A DNA stretch of 64,000 nt from Embleya hyalina (GTDB lineage Bacteria > Actinomycetota > Actinomycetes > Streptomycetales > Streptomycetaceae). A program made the position numbers and the translations under genes. The stretch is taken from positions 80,011 to 144,010 of the forward strand of contig NZ_BIFH01000042.1 in NCBI RefSeq assembly GCF_003967355.1, written 5' to 3'. Each line of letters opens with the position of its first letter. Position 1 is the stretch's first letter. The notes beneath the pieces were generated by a model. The model made no database searches, was not told the DNA's origin, and saw only the letters and a program-made list of their open reading frames with translations. Below, one piece after another: positions 34,879-43,402 of this stretch.

Positions 34879-35630
34879 GGTCGAAGCTCCCGGTCACGAG
34901 GGTGTCGCCGCGATGGCTGAAGGCGAGGGCCAGGACGTAGTCGGTGTGTCCGCGCAACGAGGTGATCCGGTGTCGGTCGGAGGTCTCCCACAGGATCACC
35001 GCGCCATCGCCCCCGGCCGCGGCGATCGTGCCGCCGTCGGGGGCGAACGCGATATCGGTGACCTTGTCGCCGTGTCCGGTCAGGGGTGCCGTCGATCGGT
35101 GCGTGGCAACGTCCCACAGTCGCACGGTGCGATCCGTGCCGGCGGTCGCGATCGTGTGTCCGTCGGGGCTGAAGGCGATGGTCGCGACCGCGCCGGTGTG
35201 CCCCTTCATCACGGCGAGCGGCACGTGGGTGTCGGCGTCCCAGAGTCGGAGCGTGCCGTCCTCCCCCGAGGTGGCGATCACGCGTCCGTCCGGACTGAAC
35301 CTGGCGGTGTCGGCCGCGTCCTGGTGGCCGACCAGGTCGGCGACGCGTCGACGGCTCGCGACGTCCCACAGCACCACCGTCGCGTCCTCGCCGGCCGAGG
35401 CGATCACCCGCCCGTCGGGACTGAAGGCCATGCCGTTGAAACTCCGGTACGCCCCCCGAGGGTCGCGGTGAGCCGGCCCGTCGCGGGGTCCCACAGGCCG
35501 ATGGCGCCGTCGGCGCGCGCCGCGGCGATCGTGGCGCCGTCCGGGCTGAACGTGATCGAGCGCACCCGGCTGTGTGCGGCCAGAGTCGCGATGGCACGGC
35601 GGGTGTCCGCCTCCCACAACCGGACCGCAC
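34877..35630 (-). pseudogene. WD40-repeat protein fragment, truncated at both ends and frameshifted
   Basis: Reading leftwards, about six WD40 blades are visible (SPDGRVIASAGEDATVVLWD, SPDGHTIATAGTDRTVRLWD and similar). The first blades are in one frame (35630-35455) and the rest in another; the switch lies near a C6 run at about 35450. There is no start codon, no N-terminal effector domain and no proper C-terminal end: one side abuts the FAD-monooxygenase stub, the other the promoter of the next TetR gene. It looks like a fragment introduced by recombination. Confidence 0.75.
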
Positions 35631-35655
35631 ATCCGCTTGGGTATGGCCGAGCCAT

Positions 35656-35678
35656 AAACGGATATCGGGTGTCCGCTT
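35656..35678. promoter_or_regulatory. TetR operator in front of the regulator gene at 35712
   Basis: AAACGGATATCGGGTGTCCGCTT, an imperfect palindrome (arms AARCGGA / TCCGCTT), ends 33 bases before the ATG. Nearly the same site occurs twice upstream of the SDR gene at 37702-37770, implying a shared regulator. An additional half-site ATCCGCTT lies near 35631. Confidence 0.7.
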
Positions 35679-35711
35679 CGTGGTACGGTCGCGCCATCGG
35701 GAAGGAGGCCC

Positions 35712-36428
35712 ATGAGCGGTCCCACGGGAACCGGCGAACCGGCCGCGCCGGCCACGGCTCGGCGGCCGAGACGCGACGCCGAGGCCAACCGTCGGCGCAT
35801 CGTCCGGGCCGGGCGTGAGGTCTTCGGCGCCCGCGGGCTGCAGGCCACGCTCAACGACGTCGCCCACCACGCCGGGCTCGGCGTCGGCACCGTCTACCGC
35901 AAGTTCTCCGACAAGCGGGCACTCGCAGAGGTCGTCTTCGGCGAAGAACTCGACGAGATCGCGGCGATGGCGCGAGACGCCCTGGATCGGGACGACGCCT
36001 TCGACGCCTTGGCCGAGTTCCTGGAGCGGGCGCTGGCGCGGGCCGCACACAACCGGGGATTGCGCGAACTCATGCGCCAAGGCGTGGCCGAGGGCACGGG
36101 CCTCGCCCGAGCGCGCCGGGAGATCCACTCGCACTGCGAACGCCTCGTGGAACAGGCCCGCGACCAGGGTGGGTTGCGGGAGGGGGTGACCGCGGCCGAC
36201 ATCGCGCGCATCGCCGTGATGATCGACGCGGTCATGGCACTGCCCGCCGAACAGCCGGCCGGGCAACCCACCGAACAGCCCTCCGAGTTGTGGCGACGCT
36301 ACCTGGTGATCATCCTCGACGGACTCCGCGCTCACCGGCACCAACCACCACTACCCGAACCCACCGAAGCCCGCCGGCCACGACGGAACCACCCCGCGCG
36401 TTCCACCACCAAGCCGTCGACCGGGTGA
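35712..36428 (+). CDS. TetR-family transcriptional regulator
   Basis: 238 aa. HTH region LNDVAHHAGLGVGTVYRKFS (about residues 47-66) after a basic, Ala/Pro-rich N-terminus. C-terminal ligand domain of TetR_C type with a proline-rich tail beyond residue 210. GAAGGAGG before ATG 35712. Matching palindromes in its own promoter and in the promoter of the convergent SDR gene indicate that it represses both. Confidence 0.92.
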   Translation: MSGPTGTGEPAAPATARRPRRDAEANRRRIVRAGREVFGARGLQATLNDVAHHAGLGVGTVYRKFSDKRALAEVVFGEELDEIAAMARDALDRDDAFDALAEFLERALARAAHNRGLRELMRQGVAEGTGLARARREIHSHCERLVEQARDQGGLREGVTAADIARIAVMIDAVMALPAEQPAGQPTEQPSELWRRYLVIILDGLRAHRHQPPLPEPTEARRPRRNHPARSTTKPSTG

Positions 36429-36782
36429 ACCCGCCCTCGGGCGCCCTGGCCGAACACGTCCTCGCCGCGCCTGCCTTTCGACGCCCGGTCGCACCCCGAG
36501 TCGGGGTCCGCGCTGCGGATCGTTTCGCGCGGGCATTCCCAGGCCGTACAGCAGGGCGCGTCCGCTGCGGGTGCTGTAGGCGCGCCGACCTCCTTCGAGT
36601 CTGCCCGTATGGTCCCGGCATCGAGGGGGTTGTCGCTCTCGCCGCCGGAGACCTCCACGCGCGCGGCTCGCACCAGTTGCTTTCCGGGATGTAGGAGCGG
36701 GTTCACGAGGGCTTGCAGCGCTGCGTGTTCGGCCACGGACGACCTGTCCTTTCCCGGTCCGGACGATCCGTCGTCGCTCCCG
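36429..36782. other. Intergenic region between convergent tetR and SDR genes
   Basis: About 350 bases. A minus-strand frame near 36600-36736 has mild coding bias but no recognisable family; no gene is called. Confidence 0.35.
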
Positions 36783-37631
36783 TCATGGCCGCGGCTTTCG
36801 GTCGGGGATCAGTTCCCGGGTGAGGTGGTGGAGGCGTAGTGCGGAGTCTCGGTCGAAGGCCGGGGCGGTCAGGGGGAGTCGGCGGGTTGTTCGGTAGGCG
36901 GTGAAGGGTGGGGCCGGGGGGTCGTCGAGGAGGCGGGTCATCGGCTCGACCGCCTTTTCCGGCGCGGTGGCGAAGACGGCGAAGCACGCCTTGACGAGGG
37001 TGCGCAGCGGTTGTGGAAGGTGGTCGGGCATGCCGGTCGCCACGACGTTGGGGTTGTAGGCGATGTAGCGGATCGGGGTGCCTGCGTGTACCTCGGGGAA
37101 GGCCGCGCCGAGCAGGTCGTTGGCGCGGAACGACTGCAGGGTGGCCTTGGTACCGCTGTAGCGGCGCGTCAGTTGCGGGTCCTCCCAGTGGATGCGACCC
37201 AGCGGAACGCCCGGGGTGCCGACGTTCATGATCACCGCACGTGGGGCGGATTCGAGCGCCCTGCGCAGGCCGTGGCCGAGCACGTACCGGCTCAGGTACG
37301 CGAGCGCGAAGCTGTGTTCGAACCCCTCGGGGGTGACGGTGTGTGGGCCGAAGAGCCGGTAGCGCTGGGCGCAGAGCACGAGTTTGTCGACCGAGGGACA
37401 GGTGTCCTCGATCGTGGTGACGAGTTCGCGGGCCGCCGCGACCGAGGTGAGGTCCGCCCGCAGGAAGGTGGCTCGGCCGCCGACGGCCTCGGTCTCGGCT
37501 TCCGCGAGCAGGGCCTCGCCCTTGGCGGCGGTGCTGCCCACCACGAGCACGTGCGCTCCCAGGCGCAGGTAGTGCAGGGCAAGTGCTCTGCCCAGTCCGT
37601 CGGTTCCTCCGGTGACGACCACGGTCTGCAC
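36783..37631 (-). CDS. Short-chain dehydrogenase/reductase
   Basis: 282 aa classical SDR. Cofactor motif VVTGGTDGLGRALALHYL, NADP-binding region with FLRADLTS, the active-site tyrosine/lysine as YSGTKATLQ and the NVG strand. GTG 37631 is chosen for the AAAGGAG nine bases upstream. The two palindromes in its promoter match that of the TetR gene at 35712, so it is probably induced when that repressor releases, for example by a xenobiotic. Substrate unknown. Confidence 0.9.
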   Translation of the reverse strand: MQTVVVTGGTDGLGRALALHYLRLGAHVLVVGSTAAKGEALLAEAETEAVGGRATFLRADLTSVAAARELVTTIEDTCPSVDKLVLCAQRYRLFGPHTVTPEGFEHSFALAYLSRYVLGHGLRRALESAPRAVIMNVGTPGVPLGRIHWEDPQLTRRYSGTKATLQSFRANDLLGAAFPEVHAGTPIRYIAYNPNVVATGMPDHLPQPLRTLVKACFAVFATAPEKAVEPMTRLLDDPPAPPFTAYRTTRRLPLTAPAFDRDSALRLHHLTRELIPDRKPRP

Positions 37632-38029
37632 TCTCGGTGCTCCTTTCGCCGGGTTGCGCGATGACGGCGCCGCCCGATGTCGCGGGACCACTGTGCGAAG
37701 TAAACGGATATCGGGTATCCGCTTGAGTATGAGCGCGACCGTACCACAAGCGGATATGACATGTCCGCTTCGTCGTACGGTCGCGTCGCCGGGAAGAAGT
37801 TCCCATGGGTGGTCACGGCGAATGGTGGTCCCGGTGGTGTGCCCGGGTGCGCCCGGTGGGGCGACGGGCTGGTGCGCGATCGGCTCGACGGCGGGGCGGG
37901 CGACGGGAGTCGGGCGAGGCGTGCGACGTCGGCGTCGGGACCTACGGCCGCGCGGGCTTCACATGCCTACGACGACGAATACTCCTCGCGGATGGACCAT
38001 CTTCACGGAAATCGCCGAGGACGCAGCTT
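37632..38029. other. Promoter region of the SDR gene and spacer to the VOC gene
   Basis: About 400 bases with two TetR-type palindromes (separate entry). The stretch 37760-37806 resembles the sequence just upstream of the tetR start codon (TCCGCTTCGTnGTACGGTCGCG and a GGGAAG segment), pointing to a local duplication of regulatory DNA. No gene supported. Confidence 0.5.
37702..37770. promoter_or_regulatory. Two TetR-type operators upstream of the SDR gene
   Basis: Site 1 (37702-37724) reads AAACGGATATCGGGTATCCGCTT by halves; site 2 (37748-37770) has perfect 7-bp arms AAGCGGA / TCCGCTT. Both share arms and spacing with the site at 35656 in front of tetR. Confidence 0.7.
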
Positions 38030-38803
38030 TCATCGATCGGAATCGGCCCGGACGGCGGCCGTGGTCTCGCGGAGTTCTCGGGCCGCGGCGAGTGCGGGTG
38101 CGGCGGCCTCGTGGTCGGTCGGCGAGAGGGGGAGGCGTGCGAGTTCGTCCAGTTGTTCGCGGGCGCGGTCGAAGTCGTCGAGGCGGACGTGGAGTTCGGC
38201 GAGGTACGCGTGTGCCTCGGCTCGCCCGGCGGGCGTCGCGGCGGGGTCCTGGCGGGATATGGCGCCGGCGAGGATCTTGGCGGCCTGCGCGACGTCGCCG
38301 CGCGAGTCGGCGAATACGATCGCGTTCGCGAGTGCTGCCGCGAGTCTGCCCTCGGTGGCCGCCGGCTCATCGGTCGTGTCGGTGTGGTCGGGTGCGTCGG
38401 TTTTCGGTGCGTCCGGGCTGCGGACCACGCGGATCCAGTTCCCCGCGGGGTCGACGAGGCTGAACCCGCTCAGGCCGCCGTAGTTCTTGCGCGGGCGGGG
38501 TCGGGTGATGCGCGGGAATCCGGTGAGGGGGAGTCTGCCGTACCGCGTGCGCAGGCCGGCGGCGAACACCTCGAACAGGAGTCCGGTGTCCGGTGTGACC
38601 AGGAGGCAGGAGCCGTACGAGTCCTCCGGGCGAAGGCCGGGAATTCCGTTGTAGTGCAGTTCGATGTCGCCGCGACGCAGCGCGAGATAGGGGTTGGGGC
38701 GTATCTGCCGATACGTCACCTCGAAGCCGAGGGGAAGAAGGAAGTCGCGGATTTCGTCGATGGAGGGACAAGGGAGGATGGGCACCATCCGTGCGTCGAC
38801 CAT
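38030..38803 (-). CDS. VOC-fold protein with C-terminal TPR-like helical domain
   Basis: 257 aa. Residues about 1-130 form a vicinal-oxygen-chelate/bleomycin-resistance-type domain (MVPILPCPSIDEIRDFLLPL, ELHYNG, FSLVDPAGNWIRVV). After a Pro/Asp/Thr-rich linker, residues 150-250 are helical with two TPR-like units (AHAYLAELHVRLDDFDRARE). Stand-alone VOC resistance proteins are about 130 aa, so the helical half is an addition that may mediate protein contacts. Probable roles: antibiotic sequestration or glyoxalase-type chemistry; unproven. Confidence 0.8.
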   Translation of the reverse strand: MVDARMVPILPCPSIDEIRDFLLPLGFEVTYRQIRPNPYLALRRGDIELHYNGIPGLRPEDSYGSCLLVTPDTGLLFEVFAAGLRTRYGRLPLTGFPRITRPRPRKNYGGLSGFSLVDPAGNWIRVVRSPDAPKTDAPDHTDTTDEPAATEGRLAAALANAIVFADSRGDVAQAAKILAGAISRQDPAATPAGRAEAHAYLAELHVRLDDFDRAREQLDELARLPLSPTDHEAAAPALAAARELRETTAAVRADSDR

Positions 38804-39143
38804 GGCGGCGATTCAACCATCGGTGACGACGAGCATGCACGCCCGAGCCGACGCGGACCGCCGCCCGTCCTCCGGCATCGCCCGCTACGGCAGGATCGGC
38901 CTGCCGTGTCCGGACGAGTTGGGCCACCCGAACCCGGAGCGCGAGGAACGCGGGGCCACCGCGGTCGCCACGGACTCCGCGTTCAGCCCGGTTCGTCAAC
39001 CGCGGGTGAGAGGCCGCAGCGTGCACAGGCTACGACTCGAACAGTCAAGGACGTCTCGGGCGACCCGCATGTCGGGGCCGGACGGGCGTACCGCCCCGCC
39101 GCCACGGCCCGCCCCCGCAGGCGCGCACGGGGTCGGCGGCGGG
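38804..39143. other. Intergenic region with a coding-like stretch
   Basis: Plus-strand codons between about 38836 and 39010 show very high third-position GC (peptide including RYGRIGLPCPDELGHPNPE), but the frame has no recognised family and runs into the antisense lipoprotein gene. It may be a relic. No gene is called. Confidence 0.3.
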
Positions 39144-39488
39144 TCAGTGTTTCCGGCAGGTCGGATCGTCCACGAGCACAGCGTTCGCGGGGATGATCAC
39201 CACGTCCTCGTCGATCGACACCGAGCCCTTGGTGGTGGTGTAGCCACGCTTGCCGGGCCCGACGCATTTGGTGGCGAGGTTGCCGAACCCGTCGGGGAAG
39301 TTGAACACTTCCGCGGGACTGTCCTCGCCCCGGTCGCCCAACACCGGGGCGTCCGCCTTGCCGCGCTCGTCGTAATACTCCTGCGAACACCCGGCGACGG
39401 CGCCGAGGGCCAGGAACACCGACACGATCGGCGCCCATCGCGTCGTGCGCGATTGTCGCGGCGCGTTCGTCCGCCGCCTCGCACTCAC
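39144..39488 (-). CDS. Small lipoprotein, second of a tandem pair
   Basis: 114 aa from GTG 39488, which overlaps the stop of its paralogue (GTGA). Signal peptide and lipobox FLALGAVAGC, then an acidic mature part with FNFPDGFGNLATKCVGPGKR and YTTTKGSVS. The core is shared with the upstream paralogue. Membrane-anchored on the outer face; function unknown. Confidence 0.85.
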   Translation of the reverse strand: MSARRRTNAPRQSRTTRWAPIVSVFLALGAVAGCSQEYYDERGKADAPVLGDRGEDSPAEVFNFPDGFGNLATKCVGPGKRGYTTTKGSVSIDEDVVIIPANAVLVDDPTCRKH

Positions 39489-39760
39489 CCCGCGCACGCC
39501 GCGTCCGGGACGACCTGCACGTTTGAGGGGCCGCTCGCGTTCGTGGTCACGTAGGCGCGGAATCCGTGACCGACACACTTGGTGGCGAGGTTCCCGAAGC
39601 CGTCGGGGAAGTTGAACACCTGGGCCGGAGTGTCGTCGCCACGCTGGTTCGCGACCGGCGAGTCGCCCTTGCCGCGCTCGTCGTCGTCCCCGGCGCACCC
39701 CGCCAACAGCAGCACGCCCGCCAGCGCGCACGGTACGACACCCCATCCGAGTCCCGCCAC
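39485..39760 (-). CDS. Small lipoprotein, first of a tandem pair
   Basis: 91 aa from GTG 39760 with GGGAGGGAG upstream. Lipobox ALAGVLLLAGCAGDDD; mature domain again contains FNFPDGFGNLATKCVGHGFR followed by YVTT. The cysteine in TKCVG and one near the C-terminus are probably paired. The tandem duplication with translational coupling suggests the two act together. Confidence 0.85.
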   Translation of the reverse strand: MAGLGWGVVPCALAGVLLLAGCAGDDDERGKGDSPVANQRGDDTPAQVFNFPDGFGNLATKCVGHGFRAYVTTNASGPSNVQVVPDAACAG

Positions 39761-39978
39761 GACTCTCCCTCCCTCGCCCCACACGTCCGAGGGATCAACA
39801 TCCCAGCCGGGACAGCCGCGACGCGATGGGGACTTCCCCACGCACCACCCGCGACCGTCGTCGCGGTGACCGGCGGGCGGTATCGCATGGGGCGTGTCGC
39901 CCGTCGTGGATACAGTCGCCGACGTTCGCGCCGACGACGGCACGAGGATCGCACGACCGCAGGAATCGAGGGCTACTC

Positions 39979-42480
39979 ATGTTCGACGCCGAATCGGGGG
40001 TCGAGGTCGGGCCCGAGTCGCCCACCGCGCTGCTCGTGGCCGCCGGGCGGGTGGACGACCACCGCGTCAACCTCGACCGTGAGGCCGCGCTGTTCGGCGG
40101 GCTGTCCGCCTCGGGTGTCCCGCCGCTCCGCCTGGTGGACGCGGTCTTCGCGTCCCACTGGGTGCCCGGACTCGAGGTCCTCGTGCGCAACGAGCAGGCC
40201 CTCGGGGGCATCCCCGATCTGCGGGACCGCCTCGTCGCCACCGGCGATCCGCGGATCGCGCTCGCGGTGCTCCAGGGAAGGGCGTGGACCAAGCACGACC
40301 GCAGGCGGGTGCTGGCCGGGGCCGACCTGCGCCCGGAATGGCGGGAGTTGTGGACCGCGGTGCGCCGATGGCTCATCGACGGGCGCGTCCGGGCCGCCCT
40401 CGCCGCGGCCGTGGTGTGCCCCTTTCCCGACGTTCTCACGCACGCCGTGTCGGAGCCCGGGGCCGGACTGACCCGCGCCGAACTGCTCCGCGCGTTGTCG
40501 TCCCTTCGCACGCACGGCGGGGACGACGCGGTACGCCGGGTGCTGGATTCCGTCCAGGTGGACCGGCACCCGGACGTCCGCGAACTTGTCGAGGCGTCGC
40601 TCGCGGGCGCGGACGACGATCCGCTGCGGGCCGCGGTGAGCGAGGCCGAGGGAACGGTCGGTCTCGTCGACGAACTACGCGACGCGGACACGTACTCCGA
40701 CGCACGGGACAGCCTGATCTGGCGCGCCGACCTCGACGGGACCGCGCTCCTCGCGGCGCACGAAGGGACGCCGTTCGGACCGCACGCGGCCGTCGTGCTC
40801 GTGGAACGGCCGGATTGCCCGGCCGAGTTGCTTCTTGCCCTGTGTCGGACCCACCCTCGTCCGGAAGAACTCCTGAAGTCCTGCGCCACCCCACCGCCCG
40901 CCACGGCGCTCCTGGAGCTGCCGCCGCGATGCGTCACGGCGAAGGTGCTGGAGGTATTGGTCGAGCGTTGCGTGGCCGGCGGCTTGACCGGCGAGGATCT
41001 GCTCGCCCACGCCCGCCCGGCCAAGACCGTGCTCGCCCTGGCCCATGCGGTCGACTCGTCCGCCCCCGCGCCCCTGTGGGAGGGCTTCCACGCCGGGCTC
41101 GCCCGACTCGTGCGAAGCGGGCTCGGCGCCGACGTGGCGGCGTGGCGTGCCGTCGCCGAACTCCTGAACCGGTTCCGGGGCACCGTGCCCGATCTGGTGG
41201 AGAAGGCGGCCCGGCACGCGACCGGGAACGACGACGCCCCCGGGCCGTGGCCCGGCGCGGCGGACGTCCCCGGCCACACCGACACCCGGCGTCTCGACGT
41301 TCGCCGTCGGGCCTTCGTCGCACTCGTCGACGCCGCCGACGATCGCACGATGGACGTGCTGGCACCGCTCGTGGACGGCCGGACCGCGTACGACACCACC
41401 GTGCACGGTCGATGGCGCCCGGCCCGGCTCGCCGACCTGATCGCGCGCGGCCCCGGTCGCGAACTCGCCCTCACCGCACGGCACTCCCGCCTGCCCGCCG
41501 ACGCGGTGGCTCCGTTGGCCGCCCTGGACGACCCGGAGGTGAACGCCGGACTCGTCTACCAGATCCACGCCAACGGCCGCCTGCTTCTGGACATCGTCCA
41601 AGGCGTCCCGCAACGCCCTTGCCCCGACGGCACCCGAATTCCGCTCTCCCCGACGCTGCGGGCCGAACTCCTCCCCGCGGACGGCACGTTCCCGAAGCGG
41701 CAGTGGCTGGCCCCGTTCGTCGGCTCCGGAGACCCGGAACTCCTCGCGGCGGCACTCGCCGTCGTACAGATCCGCACCCGGCATCTGCAACTGAAGATGG
41801 CGTTGGGCCAGTGGGAACGCGCGGGCCGCGACACGATCGGGTTGCCGAACTGGTTCTCCGACCCGACCAAGGCCCTGATCTCCGCGCTTCGCACCCACCC
41901 CGATCCGAGGACCGCGCTGGAATCCCTGCGCGCGCACGTCCGGGACGCCGAGTCCGCGGACAGCCTCGCCAAACGCCTGCGCACCACCACGGCGCGCTCC
42001 CTGCCCCAGCTCCTGAACGAGGGCTACCGCTGGGACTGGTCCGTCCTCGAGGTCGCCCACGCGCGAGGTCGTCTCGGGAACGACATCCTGCCCCGACTCG
42101 CCGAACTCCCGGGCTGCCCCGACACGTTGTGCCGACCGGGACGAGACGCGATCCCCAACCGGGACGGGAAACCGATGTCTCCCGCGACCCTGCGCAGCCT
42201 CACCCGCCGTACGCTGCGACCACACGACGACTGGGTGAGCGACGCGCTCGCCCAGGGCCGGTTCACCGTTCGGGAACTGCTGCAACACGGCCGACCCGTC
42301 GCCGCGTTGCCGGTCGCGCGAATATGGCCGGACCAGGACGCTCGTACCCTCCTCGAATCCCTCGTCCACGACCACCTCGACGGCAACACGGAGGCCTGGG
42401 TCATCGCCCTGCGCCTCCTGGACGACTTCACCGGCACCCTCCCGGAACTGCTCACCACGGCGGAGCACGCGGCATCGTGA
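39979..42480 (+). CDS. Large protein of unknown function, repeat-like helical
   Basis: 833 aa from ATG 39979 (GAGGG upstream). No signal peptide, membrane segment or recognised catalytic motif. The sequence is helix-rich with many Leu/Ala/Arg periods and Asp-Pro/His-Pro turns (VDRHPDVRELVEASLA, ALDDPEVNAGLVYQI, RTHPDPRTALESL), the look of a HEAT/leucine-rich-variant solenoid. Codon use is uniform and typical of the genome, so it is real and intact. It is flanked by divergent lipoprotein genes and a relic. A scaffolding or binding role is the most that can be said. Confidence 0.8.
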   Translation: MFDAESGVEVGPESPTALLVAAGRVDDHRVNLDREAALFGGLSASGVPPLRLVDAVFASHWVPGLEVLVRNEQALGGIPDLRDRLVATGDPRIALAVLQGRAWTKHDRRRVLAGADLRPEWRELWTAVRRWLIDGRVRAALAAAVVCPFPDVLTHAVSEPGAGLTRAELLRALSSLRTHGGDDAVRRVLDSVQVDRHPDVRELVEASLAGADDDPLRAAVSEAEGTVGLVDELRDADTYSDARDSLIWRADLDGTALLAAHEGTPFGPHAAVVLVERPDCPAELLLALCRTHPRPEELLKSCATPPPATALLELPPRCVTAKVLEVLVERCVAGGLTGEDLLAHARPAKTVLALAHAVDSSAPAPLWEGFHAGLARLVRSGLGADVAAWRAVAELLNRFRGTVPDLVEKAARHATGNDDAPGPWPGAADVPGHTDTRRLDVRRRAFVALVDAADDRTMDVLAPLVDGRTAYDTTVHGRWRPARLADLIARGPGRELALTARHSRLPADAVAPLAALDDPEVNAGLVYQIHANGRLLLDIVQGVPQRPCPDGTRIPLSPTLRAELLPADGTFPKRQWLAPFVGSGDPELLAAALAVVQIRTRHLQLKMALGQWERAGRDTIGLPNWFSDPTKALISALRTHPDPRTALESLRAHVRDAESADSLAKRLRTTTARSLPQLLNEGYRWDWSVLEVAHARGRLGNDILPRLAELPGCPDTLCRPGRDAIPNRDGKPMSPATLRSLTRRTLRPHDDWVSDALAQGRFTVRELLQHGRPVAALPVARIWPDQDARTLLESLVHDHLDGNTEAWVIALRLLDDFTGTLPELLTTAEHAAS

Positions 42481-42487
42481 GGCGACG

Positions 42488-42730
42488 TCACCGCGAGACC
42501 GCCGCGCGGCCGAGGCCATGCCCGCGTCGAGCAACGCACGTCGGTCCCCGGGTCGGCGCGATCCAATCGGTGAGGGTGACGAGTCGGTGTCGGCCGTCGG
42601 CGCTGTCGAGGGTGAACGCCGGATAGCCGGGAATGGTGCCAGCGTGGCCGTACGCGGGGCCGCAGTCGGTGTCATGGACGTGGATGCCCAGGCCGTAACC
42701 GACGGCCGGGCGAGGGCCGTTGGGTACCGG
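42488..42730 (-). pseudogene. C-terminal remnant of a beta-lactamase-family serine hydrolase
   Basis: Reading leftwards from 42730 the peptide contains VGYGLGIHVHDTDCGPAYGH then AGTIPGYPAFTL, the YGLG and HxG region near the C-terminus of class C-like serine hydrolases/D-alanyl carboxypeptidases, ending at a TGA at 42488. The SxxK and YxN parts are absent. It faces away from the TetR remnant to its right. Confidence 0.7.
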
Positions 42731-42789
42731 GCGAGGCCGAGCGTCAGGCGTGCCAGGCCCCTTCGGCGTCCACGGGCCATGCGTGGTCG

Positions 42790-43185
42790 ATGCCGTTCGA
42801 CGACGCGCGCCGCGCCGAGTTCCCGGTCCGGCCGGCCTTCGCCGGGCAGGCCGCGCACGACGCGCGGCTGACGGCCGTACGGCGGGAGACCGCCGCCGCG
42901 ATCCGCGAGCGGGTGGCCCAGGGCATTCGCAACGGAAAGGAGTGCGGCGAGGTGGACGCCTCCGTGGACGCCGACGAACAGGCCCTGTGTGTCGTCGCGT
43001 TCGCCGAGGGGCCGGCGATGCGCATGCACGCCGACCCCGACGGCACGCCGGGGGCGGCGGTCCCGGCCGCCCCGGACGACCACCTCGCCCGAGTCTTCAC
43101 CGGGGCCTGCCGCCACGGGCGCCGCGCCCGACGAGTCCGGACGCGGCGCCCGGGACCGCGATTCTGCTATCAGGTGATAGCTTGA
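42790..43185 (+). pseudogene. C-terminal remnant of a TetR-family regulator
   Basis: The peptide from 42790 (LTAVRRETAAAIRERVAQGI, CGEVDASVDADEQALCVVAF, DDHLARVFTG) resembles the C-terminal dimerisation domain of TetR/BetI-type regulators; the helix-turn-helix half is missing. Divergent orientation next to a serine hydrolase remnant suggests one deletion removed both gene starts and their shared promoter. Alternatively it could be a short unrelated protein starting at ATG 42790. Confidence 0.5.
43166..43181. promoter_or_regulatory. Palindromic operator of the toxin-antitoxin operon
   Basis: GCTATCAGGTGATAGC, a perfect 7-bp inverted repeat with a two-base centre, ends eight bases before the antitoxin ATG. 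The position fits autorepression by the ribbon-helix-helix antitoxin, alone or with the toxin. Confidence 0.7.
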
Positions 43186-43189
43186 GTTC

Positions 43190-43402
43190 ATGGCGAAGAC
43201 TCAGGTGAACCTCCGGCTGGAGGAGACCGCGGCGGAGATGGCCCGGCAGGCGGCCGAGACCCGGCGCATGCCGGTGAACGAATACGTGGAGCAGTTGATC
43301 CGCACCGACAACGAACGCCTGCGCGAGGTCTTCCTCGCGGGCGCCCAGGAGGTCCTGGACGGCTACGGCGACCTGCTGGACGAGATCGAGTCGCGCGGGT
43401 GA
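43190..43402 (+). CDS. Ribbon-helix-helix antitoxin
   Basis: 70 aa. The N-terminal strand TQVNLRLEE and the following helices fit an Arc/MetJ-type RHH DNA-binding domain; the C-terminal half (VFLAGAQEVLDGYGDLLDEI) would wrap the toxin. ATG 43190 directly follows the palindromic operator, so the leader is very short. Its stop overlaps the toxin start (GTGA), the usual arrangement for a TA pair. Confidence 0.82.
   Translation: MAKTQVNLRLEETAAEMARQAAETRRMPVNEYVEQLIRTDNERLREVFLAGAQEVLDGYGDLLDEIESRG

Noticed and set aside
34877..35630. A functional WD40 protein gene
   Set aside because: It lacks a start codon and both termini and needs a frameshift; it is listed as a pseudogene.
40675..43191. 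838-codon minus-strand frame opposite the large orphan gene
   Set aside because: The plus-strand frame has the correct codon bias, start and ribosome site; the minus-strand translation is an antisense artefact.
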